Source: Bradyrhizobium sp. BTAi1
GTDB lineage: Bacteria; Pseudomonadota; Alphaproteobacteria; Rhizobiales; Xanthobacteraceae
Direction: 5' to 3'
Assembly (NCBI RefSeq): GCF_000015165.1
Contig: NC_009475.1
Location: forward strand, 124,001-188,000
DNA length: 64,000 bases
Positions 25,558 to 34,652 of this stretch are shown here, piece after piece. Both the position numbers and the translations under genes were made by a program. Position 1 is the stretch's first letter, and each line of letters begins with the position of its first letter. Under the pieces are notes generated by a model. The model was given only the letters and a program-made list of their open reading frames with translations, did not search any database and was not told where the DNA came from.

Positions 25558-26244
25558 TCAGAATGCCCCAATCAGCGGCAGAACTATCGCATCTGAAGTA
25601 CGCTTCTGCTCCTCGTTCAGCGTCGCGTACAGGCGATTGAACGCTGCACGCGAGGATTTGACAGCCTCGAGCCGCTCCGCCAAGTGTTTCTCGTAAGCTT
25701 CAAGACGCTCGGCCGAGGTCATTTTCTTATCGGAGGCCACAAGTTGCTGTGCCTCGACCAGGTGCGAGCGTGCAGATCGTAGCGCGTCCGCTAGCGCATT
25801 CCAGTCGGCAAGCTGCTTGTCCGAGATCTGTAGTTCTGCTTTCAGAAAGGCGATCCGCCCTTCGGTCCGATCGGCAAGGTCAGTTGACGCCGCTGCGGTT
25901 CCCAAGCTGCCCGGCATGCCGCACCCCCGCATCATCCGTTCCATCATCATCATCATGCCACCGGACTGGTTCATAGAGCCCGGCCCCATTTTGTCCTGAT
26001 CCTTTTGCGGCATTCCCATCTTATCGTCGTCCATCATGCGCCCCATCGGCTGGGACTGCCCGGCGGGCTGCCCCATGCCGGGGTCCGACTTTTTCGAAGA
26101 GTCGGGCTGCATGGGTTTCATGTCGTCCATCGCAACGATGAACGTGCCGCGAGACAGTTGCGGTGCAGCTGACACGCTCTGCGGACTTCCGGAAACAGCA
26201 ACGATTGTCACCGCGATTGCTACCAGCTTGCCAGAATTGCTCAT
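25558..26244 (-). CDS. Secreted Met-rich Spy/LTXXQ-like protein
   Basis: A GAGGAG site 8 bases before the ATG at 26244 sets the start, giving 228 residues. A signal peptide (cleavage near SAAPQ) is followed by a Met/Asp/Lys-rich region (KMGMPQKDQDKMG and a run of methionines) and a helical C terminus with Spy/CpxP features (ISDKQLADWNALADAL and LNEEQKRTSDAI). Spy proteins are periplasmic chaperones induced by envelope or metal stress; the Met-rich part suggests copper or zinc binding. It is the first gene of the electron-transfer operon (13-bp gap to the reductase), with an FNR box 80 bp upstream. Confidence 0.8.
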   Translation of the reverse strand: MSNSGKLVAIAVTIVAVSGSPQSVSAAPQLSRGTFIVAMDDMKPMQPDSSKKSDPGMGQPAGQSQPMGRMMDDDKMGMPQKDQDKMGPGSMNQSGGMMMMMERMMRGCGMPGSLGTAAASTDLADRTEGRIAFLKAELQISDKQLADWNALADALRSARSHLVEAQQLVASDKKMTSAERLEAYEKHLAERLEAVKSSRAAFNRLYATLNEEQKRTSDAIVLPLIGAF

Positions 26245-26317
26245 CGTATTCTCCTCAATCGCTGCTTTCGGCAAATGCCAAACATAGCCTTGGTAGTATC
26301 CAAATAGTCGTCCCAAG

Positions 26318-26331
26318 TTGACCTGGATCAA
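26318..26331. promoter_or_regulatory. FNR/FixK box upstream of the electron-transfer operon
   Basis: TTGACCTGGATCAA fits TTGAY-N4-ATCAA at every conserved position. Its centre lies 80 bp before the ATG of the Spy-like gene and 150 bp before the divergent DUF3141 gene, so it may control both. Confidence 0.75.
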
Positions 26332-26474
26332 AATTTGCGCCGAGAAATCGGGCACGCTGCAATGGGGCCAGAGATATCCGTCCAAATTCCGTTTTTTCGC
26401 TCTTCGCGACAAGACCACTGCTTGGAAGGCGATGTCGGCCCCCAGTTTTGCCTAGCCATACGGAAGTTCCATCA

Positions 26475-28229
26475 ATGCCGACTTCGATCGCCAATCAGCT
26501 CGCGCGCCCTGAACAATTTACCTCAAAAACGATTGGCCCATCTTCAGAAGGTCAAGCAGCGAACTCCGTCTCGAATACCATTCCTAGCCTATCGGAATTT
26601 TGGGACTATCAGCGGGATGTCTGGGAACGGACAATCCTGTTTTGGGACACGCTTCGAGAACGCGGCGACAATGCACTCGATCACGAACGGATGGGATTAC
26701 CGCCGTTACTCGATTTCAAATACGAGACAATCCTGGACGCGAGAACTTTTACCCGACCGGTTAACTACGTTCTGTTGCGGATCCTGCCGCCGGAATCTGC
26801 CAGCGAACGACATTGTACGGTCCTGGACCGTCCGCCGGTCATCGTCGTAGATCCGCGCGCGGGTCATGGCCCGAGCATCGGCGGATTTAAGCACGATTCG
26901 GAGGCCGGCGTTGCGCTCGATGAAGGTTATCCGGTCTATTTCGTTTCGTTTTTCCCTGAGCCATGCCAAGGGCAAACGCTCGCTGACGTCCTGCACACCT
27001 TGCGACGGTTTGTTGAGGCCGTGCGGGCCCGTCATCCCGACCAGCCTCCGATTCTCTACGGAAATTGCCAGGCGGGCTGGGCCGTGACGCTTCTCTCCGC
27101 TGACTGTCACGGTCTCGTGGGCCCCGCCGTACTCAACGGCTCTCCGCTCTCGTACTGGTCGGGAGAAGCAGGCGTCAATCCGATGCGCCTTTCGGCAGGC
27201 TTCAACGGCGGAGCCTGGCTCGCTCATTTGATGGCAGACTTCGGCGACGGACGGTTCGACGGCGCCTGGCTCGTTCAGAATTTCGAGAATCTCAAGCCTG
27301 AATCCGTTTGGGATAAGTACGCCGGCCTGTTCACTGATATTGATCATGAACGTGAACGCTTTCTCTCGTTCGAACGCTGGTGGAACGGCTACTATTTCCT
27401 GAGCCGGGAAGAAATTTTGTCCATCGTCGAAAATCTGTTTGTCGGAAATCAACTGGAACAAGGCCTATTTCGAATCTGCGGCGGTTGTGTCGCCGATCTG
27501 CGGCGCATTCGCAATCCGATCGTCATTTTCGCTTCGTATGGAGACAATATCACCCCGCCCCATCAAGCCCTCGGCTGGATACCAGCGGTTTACAAGAGCA
27601 CAGAAGATCTGCAGGCGGCCAAGCAAAGGATCGTTTATCTAACGAACCCGCATGTTGGCCATCTCGGGATCTTCGTATCAGGGGCGGTTGCCCGCTTTGA
27701 ACACCGCGCCATCTTGGAGCATGTCGGAGAGATCGAGAGCCTGAGTCCGGGCTTGTATGAAATGACGATCGAAAATCCAGCCGGCGACCCGGAATGTCGC
27801 AAGCCCTATTACACTGTCCGGTTTGAGCCGAGACGCGTCGAGGCCCTGCATTTTCCCGACAATCGAGCTGCCCTGAAGCGCGTGCAGCAGATCTCGGAGG
27901 CGACGGAAACGCTTTACCGGACCTTCCTTAGCCCCTGGGTCCAAGCGGTTTCAAACCCGTGGACTGCCGACATGGCGAAGTGGCTGCATCCGATGCGGAT
28001 GAGCCGATACATGATTTCGTCGGCGTTCGCGCCGGGTCTTCGGGCTCTCAGCGGAGCCGCTTCCGCTATCGCTCAGCGCCGTCAGCCGCTTCCTGCAGAT
28101 CATCCAATGATAAAGAAGGAGCACGATTTTATCGCCGACACGACAAAGATGTTGGAGCTATTTCGGAAGCAGCGAGACGCAGCCCTGGAGAAGACGTTTG
28201 ACCTGACATATCGGTCGTCCTCTGAATGA
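26475..28229 (+). CDS. DUF3141 protein, PHA-synthase-like alpha/beta hydrolase
   Basis: A GGAAG site about 9 bases before the ATG at 26475 fixes the start (584 residues). The sequence fits DUF3141: FWDYQRDVWERTILFWDTLRERG near the N terminus, VVDPRAGHGPSIGGFK, a nucleophile-elbow-like GNCQAGWA where Cys replaces the usual Ser, and GPAVLNGSPLSYWSG. Members resemble polyhydroxyalkanoate synthases and are often found near low-oxygen acetate genes, but no reaction is established. The gene diverges from the electron-transfer operon, sharing the promoter region that contains the FNR box at 26318. Confidence 0.88.
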   Translation: MPTSIANQLARPEQFTSKTIGPSSEGQAANSVSNTIPSLSEFWDYQRDVWERTILFWDTLRERGDNALDHERMGLPPLLDFKYETILDARTFTRPVNYVLLRILPPESASERHCTVLDRPPVIVVDPRAGHGPSIGGFKHDSEAGVALDEGYPVYFVSFFPEPCQGQTLADVLHTLRRFVEAVRARHPDQPPILYGNCQAGWAVTLLSADCHGLVGPAVLNGSPLSYWSGEAGVNPMRLSAGFNGGAWLAHLMADFGDGRFDGAWLVQNFENLKPESVWDKYAGLFTDIDHERERFLSFERWWNGYYFLSREEILSIVENLFVGNQLEQGLFRICGGCVADLRRIRNPIVIFASYGDNITPPHQALGWIPAVYKSTEDLQAAKQRIVYLTNPHVGHLGIFVSGAVARFEHRAILEHVGEIESLSPGLYEMTIENPAGDPECRKPYYTVRFEPRRVEALHFPDNRAALKRVQQISEATETLYRTFLSPWVQAVSNPWTADMAKWLHPMRMSRYMISSAFAPGLRALSGAASAIAQRRQPLPADHPMIKKEHDFIADTTKMLELFRKQRDAALEKTFDLTYRSSSE

Positions 28230-28614
28230 GACGATGATGCGTCGTCTTCAGTCATAACGACAGACGAGGGCTCGAATTGATCCTCAGGTTCTATTTCAAG
28301 TCCTTCGACTCAGAAGGAGCGTTTCAGCAGAGATCGTTCCCTAAAATATCGACGCCAGAATCCATGATCTCGTCCGAATATTGTCAATAGTGAGCAGTAT
28401 TGATCAGTGTTGTCCCATGCGCTTGGCGCAAACTAAATTGGTCACCGACCGTCCTCGCCAATTCGCGTGTGACCGAGAGTTCCGTGACGCTGAAGCGTCA
28501 TGCTCGATCCAAATACCCAATGTGCTAGAATACGACAGGCGAGTGTCGAACATCTATCCGGTTCTACCTTGCGGCTTGTTGCTGCGAGGATATGTCTCAA
28601 CAGGAGTTTCCCAG
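28230..28614. other. Intergenic region, no gene seen
   Basis: This stretch of 385 bp lies before the small KDGM-repeat gene and should contain its promoter. No FNR-type box or repeat was recognised; TGATCA half-sites near 28400 are not paired. Confidence 0.45.
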
Positions 28615-28881
28615 ATGAAGAAAGCGATTCTCGTTACTGCTTGCGTTGCTGCAATTTCTGCCTTTACGGCGATCGGCGCGTCGGCTCAAACCACCAGCCC
28701 TACCGCTCAGGACAACCTGTCGAAGGAAAAGATGGGCAAGGACGATACGAAGAAGAATGGTATGGAAACCACGGGGATGAATAAGGATGGCATGGCCAAA
28801 GACTCTATGGGCAAGGATGGTATGAAGGACATGTCGAAAGATAGTTCACCGAAAGGCATGAAGAAGGACGGGAGCAAGTAA
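28615..28881 (+). CDS. Small secreted protein with repeated (M)KDGM/KDSM motifs
   Basis: An 88-residue protein with an AGGAG site before the ATG at 28615 and a signal peptide ending GASAQ. The mature part is low complexity, built of Met-Lys-Asp units (KEKMGKDD, NKDGMAKDSMGKDGMKDMSKD), highly charged and rich in methionine. Similar pentapeptide-type proteins occur in Bradyrhizobium relatives without a known role; periplasmic metal binding is possible. It is followed by a clear rho-independent terminator, so it is a single-gene unit. Confidence 0.75.
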   Translation: MKKAILVTACVAAISAFTAIGASAQTTSPTAQDNLSKEKMGKDDTKKNGMETTGMNKDGMAKDSMGKDGMKDMSKDSSPKGMKKDGSK

Positions 28882-28902
28882 CCTCAGCCGCCCTATTTAG
28901 CA

Positions 28903-28926
28903 GGCCGCCTTGGTTGGCGGCCTTTT
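28903..28926 (+). terminator. Rho-independent terminator
   Basis: GGCCGCC, loop TTGGTT, GGCGGCC, then TTTT. The 7-bp perfect GC stem and T-run lie 21 bp after the stop of the KDGM-repeat gene. Confidence 0.9.
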
Positions 28927-29528
28927 ATTCTGTCGGGATCAACCTAAATGCAACCATGAACTGGCGGCTCGTAACGCGGCATCTTGCATGACCTAATTCT
29001 GGACGGCGCATCCAGCTCCCGTACTGGCGTAGGGTGCGCAAGATCTTCGCTCTACCGCGGGCGTGTCTCCGTAAGGCCCGAAAAGCGGTTAGATATTCCT
29101 TTAACTCGGTTGTCGATGACGACTGCCCCAAATGCACCACCCAATCCCCGTGCGGTTTGTCAAGCTTTACCTCACCAGTAGGTAAACACGCTGCCTTTGA
29201 CGCGCCAAAAGCGCAGACTGCGGTCACGAAAGGCGAAATATCTGTCACTCCAGCCGGCCAATTCGCGTCCCCGAGTGAAAGCCTACAACATCGAAGGCAC
29301 CGCCTCAGCTATCCTGCAAGCAGTATCGGGCCGAGGTCAAACCCGATCCGATCGAATTAAGGATCGCAGGAATGGTTGATTGTGTGTGCCTATTCGAGCC
29401 TCCGTCGAGAACAAGCAGGCATGACGCAAGAATAGTGCGTTATTGTGCGCTGCGGGGGCGGTTTTAGACGCACGCAATTGCCAACCACTTGGTCGCTCGC
29501 CAGCAGTGATCGCAGAAGGAGTACACTA
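28927..29528. other. Intergenic region, no gene seen
   Basis: About 600 bp with short overlapping frames on both strands but none with a signal peptide, ribosome-binding site or family pattern. It must hold the promoter of the debranching-type enzyme. No FNR-type box was found. Confidence 0.45.
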
Positions 29529-31700
29529 ATGTCCTTCAAGGTGCAGGTAGGCCCGCCGCAAATTGTCATTTGTGAAGGTCAGACCGTACTGGTTAGCGAT
29601 CTGAGCGGACAGATCGATTATCCGTCCGATAAAGGACTCTACTTCCTCGACACTCGCCTCATTAGCGCTTGGGCCATCTCTGCGAATGGAGTTTCTTGGG
29701 ATCTTCTAAATGGCGGCCCTATCGGCTACGACGCCGCGCGGATTTTCCTGGCCAATCGGGCCTTCGACACTGAGGACGGCGCGATTCCGGCCTGCACCAT
29801 GGGGCTTGTCATCGGCCGCTTCATTCGCGGTGGCATGCACGAGGACCTGGACGTCACCAATTACGGCCCGAAGACGGTGCGCTTCAACCTGGAGATTGCG
29901 GTCCGGTGCGACTTCGCCGACATCTTCGAAGTAAAATCTGGCCACATCGTTCGTCGCGGTCGCGTAACCACCGAATGGTTGGATAAGCAACAGCGTCTGC
30001 GCACGACTTACCGCAACGCCGAGTTCTCTCGCGCGATCGAAGTCGGTCCGCGAGATGGCAAACCTAATGCCGTCTATGCCAACGGCCGCCTTAGTTTCGA
30101 GGTGGAGCTTGCTCCAGGCGAGGCTTGGCATTGCTGCCTAATTTACGAGATGACCGACTGCGGTCGAGGTTTCGCAGCTCCGACCCACTGCATTATTCAT
30201 GCCCCGAGCACCCATGCTGCAGAGATACAGTTCGACAAGCCGCAAGCCGCACTTAAAATTCGCACCAGCAACGAGGAATTCTATCGCTTCTTCCACCAAG
30301 CAATCGACGATACCACTGCATTGCGGTTACCGCACGCGGGCGTCGATCACACGGTTTCTGTCCCCGCCGCTGGGCTGCCATGGTTTCTCGCCCTGTTCGG
30401 TCGCGACAGTCTGATCGTCAGCCTACAGAACATGATGGTCAATCCGGACCTTGCCCGCGGCACGCTGGAGGTGCTTGGCGACCTTCAGGCGCGTGAACGG
30501 GACGACTACCGTGATGCCGAACCGGGCAAGATCCTGCACGAGATGCGCCATGGAGAATTGGCGCATTTCAAGCTCATTCCTCACACGCCCTATTATGGCA
30601 CGGCAGATGCGACGCCGCTCTACTTGATCACCTTGCATGCCGCTTGGCGCGCCACGGGCGACCAAGGCTTGGTCGAAGGTAATTTGGCGGCGGCGGAGGC
30701 CTGCCTGGTCTGGATCGACGAGTCTGGTGATCGCGATGGCGACGGCTTTCAGGAGTATCAGACGCGCTCTCCCGTAGGGTACGAAAATATGTCCTGGAAG
30801 GACGCTGGTGATGCCGTTCCTTATCCGGACGGTTCACTCGTCAAGGGACCCAAGGCCCTCTGCGAATTGCAGGGCTATGTGTATGATGCCTGGATACGGA
30901 TGGCAGAGATCTACGACGCGCTCGGCCGTGCGGATCGGGCCCGGGACTTGCGGGAGAAGGCGAATTCGCTGTTTCGGCGCTTCAATGAAGCCTTCTGGGA
31001 CGAGGAGATGGGCTTTTACGCTTACGCGCTTGACGGCGAGAAGCAGAAGGTCCTCACTGTTGCCTCCAATCCCGGACACTGTTTGTGGTCCGGAATCGTC
31101 CCACCTGATCGCGCCGGACGCGTGGTGACACGCCTGATGGCGCCTGACATGTGGAGTGGATGGGGAATTCGCACGCTTTCTGCGCTGCACCCGTCCTACA
31201 ACCCTTACTCCTATCAGTGCGGCTCAGTGTGGCCGCACGACAACGGCATCATCGCGCTCGGCTTCAGGCGTTATGGTTATGCCGTCGAAGCAGCTCAAAT
31301 TGCTCGCGATGTGACCGAGGCAGCCAGCCACTTCCTGCTTAATCAGCTACCCGAGCTCTATGCCGGTATCTCGCGCGAGCTTGGCGGATTTCCAGTCCAG
31401 TATCTTGGTGCCAACGTCCCGCAAGCTTGGGCTGCAGGCTCTGCCTTTATGCTGCTGCAGTCAATTTTAGGACTTGAGCCTGATGCAATATCAGGCCGTC
31501 TATACATTGATCCCAGGCTGCCAGCCTGGCTTTCCGACCTGACGGTAATCGACCTGCATCTGGGAGCACAGAGTTTCGACATTCGCTTCTGGCGAGAAGG
31601 CGAAGAAACCCGTCATGAGGTTCTGAGAGGAGATTCTAATGTTGTCGTAAGTCGCTTGATTGCTGATCGTCGCAGCGATAAAATGTCGTATTACCGATGA
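29529..31700 (+). CDS. Amylo-alpha-1,6-glucosidase / glycogen debranching-type enzyme
   Basis: An AAGGAG site precedes the ATG at 29529, giving 723 residues. The N-terminal domain has the GDE_N-like pattern (EGQTVLVSDLSGQ, KGLYFLDTRL) and the C-terminal (alpha/alpha)6 domain has AAGLPWFLALFGRDSLIVS, HEMRHGELAH, QCGSVWPHDNGI and related blocks. These enzymes act on branched alpha-glucans in the cytoplasm; substrate range is not certain. It stands alone on the plus strand between two electron-transfer modules and has no visible low-oxygen box. A decayed glucoamylase at 46-47 kb is another alpha-glucan gene. Confidence 0.9.
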   Translation: MSFKVQVGPPQIVICEGQTVLVSDLSGQIDYPSDKGLYFLDTRLISAWAISANGVSWDLLNGGPIGYDAARIFLANRAFDTEDGAIPACTMGLVIGRFIRGGMHEDLDVTNYGPKTVRFNLEIAVRCDFADIFEVKSGHIVRRGRVTTEWLDKQQRLRTTYRNAEFSRAIEVGPRDGKPNAVYANGRLSFEVELAPGEAWHCCLIYEMTDCGRGFAAPTHCIIHAPSTHAAEIQFDKPQAALKIRTSNEEFYRFFHQAIDDTTALRLPHAGVDHTVSVPAAGLPWFLALFGRDSLIVSLQNMMVNPDLARGTLEVLGDLQARERDDYRDAEPGKILHEMRHGELAHFKLIPHTPYYGTADATPLYLITLHAAWRATGDQGLVEGNLAAAEACLVWIDESGDRDGDGFQEYQTRSPVGYENMSWKDAGDAVPYPDGSLVKGPKALCELQGYVYDAWIRMAEIYDALGRADRARDLREKANSLFRRFNEAFWDEEMGFYAYALDGEKQKVLTVASNPGHCLWSGIVPPDRAGRVVTRLMAPDMWSGWGIRTLSALHPSYNPYSYQCGSVWPHDNGIIALGFRRYGYAVEAAQIARDVTEAASHFLLNQLPELYAGISRELGGFPVQYLGANVPQAWAAGSAFMLLQSILGLEPDAISGRLYIDPRLPAWLSDLTVIDLHLGAQSFDIRFWREGEETRHEVLRGDSNVVVSRLIADRRSDKMSYYR

Positions 31701-32101
31701 GCTGGAGGTTATTGGTTCGGACTGCCCCGTTTCGTGTCGACCATGATGATGTTTGTTCGCCGCGGGAGGTCTTATAGACGTTCAGCAGAACGTCTCACAA
31801 TGTTAGCCCCAGTGGGCCGTGGAGCCGCTGTGTCGAGAAACATGAACGACCTTCGTGACTCGCGCGGCGTTTCACTCACTAGAGAGGGTCGGACTAACAG
31901 CAATGGTTCTGGGAACATGAAGAGATGCCCCCCAGCTGCGGGTACCAACTTCACAACCATGAACAGTCCGATCATGGCCGCCAGTAGAAGATCCATGTGG
32001 TCGATTCAATACGTCCGACGAAACTGGCGAGAAAATGTTTCGATGGGCCAAACGACCTAAGTACTCTGAACGCCCGGGCCAACGCATCCGACGAGATAAG
32101 G
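31701..32101. other. Intergenic region, no convincing gene
   Basis: This 400-bp stretch follows the debranching enzyme and the converging heptaheme gene copy B. A 74-residue minus frame (31772-31996) starts with a hydrophobic segment but has no recognised family or ribosome-binding site; I do not call it. Confidence 0.4.
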
Positions 32102-32878
32102 CTAATGGTGCTTATAGTAGCCGACGTTCGCGATGTCGTTCCAACCGGTCGTGTTGTGGCATTCGAAACACTCTTCAACGCGCGCGTGCTCCTTGCCGGC
32201 AACCTTCTGCGATATCATCGAGAAGTGTTCCATGAAATGGCTCGGCGGCGGCTGGTGGCACTGTACGCATACCTTGGATTCGGCTGACGGGTGCTGATAG
32301 CCGGACACGGTCCACGACTCGAGTTTGTGACATTGCGCGCAGTCACTGCCGAACCGCTTGAGATGCGGGTCGCGCCGGTCGTGGCACCCGGCGCAATTGA
32401 GGGAATCGCGCGCGGTGACTGCGTCGAACTGACCGGGGGCTTGAATGCGGAGCCAAGTCTCCAGCGATTTAAGCGTGCCCTCGCTGTCCGCGTCCCATCG
32501 AGAGGCGCGCGCCAATGTCCGCGCGCCGACTTTGGCCAGCTCGACGTGGTCCATCACCACTGGCCGAATGTTTGTAGGCTGATGCTCGATGTGACATGTC
32601 GAGCACTCTTCGATGCTCGCGTGAAATCCGGTCGGCTGACGACCGAGCAGCCGCTCGGAATTCGCATGGCACGTTGTACACTTCGCAACCGTCACGCCGA
32701 CCGTCGGCTCATGGCATGATGTGCATTTATCACTGAGGTATGCATGCTTCGGCGACAGCGGGCCCGGACTAACGGACTGTTGAAGCGCTGAGGATCCGAG
32801 CTTCGAGTACATCACGGCAAGCGACGCCGCTGTGGCGATAGCGAAGGTCAGCGCGAGCCAGATTGCGAGCGGCTTCAT
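32102..32878 (-). CDS. Heptaheme c-type cytochrome, membrane-anchored (module copy B)
   Basis: The ATG at 32878 overlaps the upstream stop (ATGA), giving 258 residues, the same length as copy A. One N-terminal helix is followed by seven heme motifs: CTSCH, CTTCH, CSTCH, CAGCH, CAQCH, CVQCH and CFECH, in the same order and spacing as copy A. The blocks SPGPLSPKHAYLSDKC, CHIEHQP and the C-terminal Asn-Asp-Ile...Tyr-Tyr-Lys-His-His ending correspond closely to copy A but differ at many positions, so this is an older paralogue and not a recent duplicate. Its reductase partner is broken, so function in isolation is uncertain. Confidence 0.9.
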   Translation of the reverse strand: MKPLAIWLALTFAIATAASLAVMYSKLGSSALQQSVSPGPLSPKHAYLSDKCTSCHEPTVGVTVAKCTTCHANSERLLGRQPTGFHASIEECSTCHIEHQPTNIRPVVMDHVELAKVGARTLARASRWDADSEGTLKSLETWLRIQAPGQFDAVTARDSLNCAGCHDRRDPHLKRFGSDCAQCHKLESWTVSGYQHPSAESKVCVQCHQPPPSHFMEHFSMISQKVAGKEHARVEECFECHNTTGWNDIANVGYYKHH

Positions 32879-33618
32879 CGCAGCCACCGTAGCCCGAAGT
32901 AGATTCCGGACCCGATGTGCAGTGCGACCAGCATGTAGAGAATGACGGAGAGAACGATGTGCAGAGTCAGAGATCGACGGAACCACCGTTTAAAGAACTC
33001 ATCCGTTCGCACGGCGTACTCCAAGTCTGCCACGGATTCGGCGATGCGGGTCACGTCAGAAGCGGGTCCGCCGGAGGGGAGTTCGAACCCTAGCGACGCG
33101 AGACCGGCCATCAGAACCGGCGCCTTCGGCAGGGCCCTCTTTTCGGATGGGGAATTCTCGAGTGTTCCCCATGCACTGTCGAGATCGCCCCTGGCGGTCT
33201 GCAGGAGCGCCAACTTGTCGGTGATATCACTGGTGACATAAGTGAGCAGGTAGCGAACCGCAAACCCGCTCACGACCACGAGCAGCATCACCGCCGTCAG
33301 CGCGATTCCCAACCCGCTGTCGAACTTGTGACCGGTATGAATGATCGCGAGAAAGGGGCCGAAGATGCCCGCGTAGACGTGGATGGCGAGTAGTGACTGC
33401 ATCGAGACATGCTTTGTTATTCGAGCGTTGAGGAAGGGAATCCGCTTCGCGATTGGGTACGCGAGTGGGACGAGCATGAGTGCGGCACCCGCTATGCCGA
33501 ACACTGCCCCTACTCCGCTGCCCGGAAAGCGTGACGAGCGGTGAAGGAGGAAGCCAAGCCACGCCAGTAGCAAGACACTGAAAATCCCGGCGACGATGAT
33601 GCCCTGCCGCTCCTTCAC
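32875..33618 (-). CDS. Small multi-His membrane protein, probable cytochrome b (module copy B)
   Basis: A 247-residue homologue of the protein at 22664-23368, with the same five hydrophobic segments and matching histidines (AIHVYAGIFG, IIHTGHK, LTLHIV and VALHIGSGIYFGLRW). The retained His set in two diverged copies supports heme b ligation. The loop before the last helix pair is longer than in copy A. It overlaps the heptaheme gene by 4 bp and follows the reductase remnant with a 2-bp gap, keeping the operon order of copy A. Confidence 0.75.
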   Translation of the reverse strand: MKERQGIIVAGIFSVLLLAWLGFLLHRSSRFPGSGVGAVFGIAGAALMLVPLAYPIAKRIPFLNARITKHVSMQSLLAIHVYAGIFGPFLAIIHTGHKFDSGLGIALTAVMLLVVVSGFAVRYLLTYVTSDITDKLALLQTARGDLDSAWGTLENSPSEKRALPKAPVLMAGLASLGFELPSGGPASDVTRIAESVADLEYAVRTDEFFKRWFRRSLTLHIVLSVILYMLVALHIGSGIYFGLRWLR

Positions 33619-33620
33619 GC

Positions 33621-34171
33621 CTAAGCCTCCACCGCGACATCGTCCTTAGGCTTTGCTTGACAGGCTAGAATGATGCCATTGACCTTGTCGTCAGGCTCGA
33701 GAGCGTCCTCAACCGCCATCTCGACTTCGCCGGAAGTCATCTTCACCTTGCATACGCCGCAGGTGCCGACGCGGCAGGAGAATTCGATTCCGATGGCAAG
33801 CTCCTCGGAGAGCTCAAGGATGCTCTGATCGACATGAATCTTGGCGGACTTGCTATTCTTCGAAAACGTGACCAGTGGCCCCGTCGCGGGAGCAGTCGGT
33901 TTTGAGGAGGTTCCCGCGGCCGACGGCTTGGGCTTGGTCGCCCCAAACACTTCGGTCTTCACTTGCCCGGGAGCAACTCCGAGCTCGGTGAGGATCGCCT
34001 TGGTTGCCTCCATCATCGATGGCGGCCCGCACAGATGCACTCTCCGTGAAGAGAGATTAGGAATCGTGTGCGTGAGCAATTCCTTGGTGAGACGTCCTCG
34101 CGGGCCCTTCCAGTCCGTCCCTTCGGCGCCTGACATCGTGACCGTCATGTGCAGCTTCGGATTAACCCGTT
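33621..34171 (-). pseudogene. Reductase remnant (module copy B), 5' part lost at IS3 junction
   Basis: This 3' part encodes the C-terminal region of a reductase homologous to 23370-25544: the end of the NAD(P)H domain (RVHLCGPPSMMEATKAILTELG) and a complete [2Fe-2S] domain (CRVGTCGVC and later ILACQAK). The frame continues into the left end of the IS3 element at 34172, so the FAD part, membrane helix and Spy domain are gone. The missing half is not found to the right of the IS. A deletion next to the IS is the simplest explanation. Electron entry into module B is therefore probably lost. Confidence 0.9.
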
Positions 34172-34230
34172 TGACCTGACCGGGCTTTTTTGAACCAAGC
34201 TTTGTGAGAAAGTGAGCTTGGAAAGGAGCT

Positions 34231-34515
34231 TTGATCATGCCGAAGAAGAGGTTCAATGCGGAGCAGATCGTGGTGCTGCTGCGCCAGATTGAAGTGTTGA
34301 TGTCGCAGGGCAAGGCCGCGCCGGTGGCCTGCCGGGAAGCCGGAATTTCGCAGCAGAGTTATTATCGCTGGCGAAAGGAATACGGTGGTCTTGAGCTCGA
34401 TCAGGCGAAGCGGATGAAGGATCTGGAGCGGGAGAATATCCGCCTCAAGCGTCTCGTTGCCGATCTGTCGCTGGAGAAGCAGGTGCTCAAGGACGTTGCC
34501 TCGGGAAACTTATAA
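34231..34515 (+). CDS. IS3-family OrfA, copy 1
   Basis: A 94-residue HTH_8-type protein ([33 protein letters not shown]) with a C-terminal leucine-zipper-like stretch ([19 protein letters not shown]), as usual for IS3 OrfA. It recognises the IS ends and, by -1 frameshifting, yields the OrfAB transposase. The orfB frame is -1 relative to orfA. Sequence matches the copy at 37382. Confidence 0.95.
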   Translation: MIMPKKRFNAEQIVVLLRQIEVLMSQGKAAPVACREAGISQQSYYRWRKEYGGLELDQAKRMKDLERENIRLKRLVADLSLEKQVLKDVASGNL

Positions 34516-34652
34516 GCCCCGAACGGCGCCGGCAGGCGGTCGATGGCATTCGAGGGAAGTACGGTCTCTCCGAACGCCAGGCCTGCCGGATCGTCGGCCA
34601 GCACCGCGGAACACAGCGATACGCCACCATCGTTCGATCTGATGAGGATGCG

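Noticed and set aside
28400..28420. TGATCA sequence near 28400 as a possible FNR box for the KDGM-repeat gene
   Set aside because: Only a single half-site arrangement; the second half does not match at the right spacing.
31772..31996. Minus-strand 74-codon frame with a hydrophobic start downstream of heptaheme copy B
   Set aside because: No ribosome-binding site, no counterpart after heptaheme copy A, and no recognised family.
33621..34313. A 230-codon minus frame beginning inside the IS3 element
   Set aside because: Its first 47 codons are antisense IS sequence; only 33621-34171 is reductase. Recorded as a pseudogene instead.
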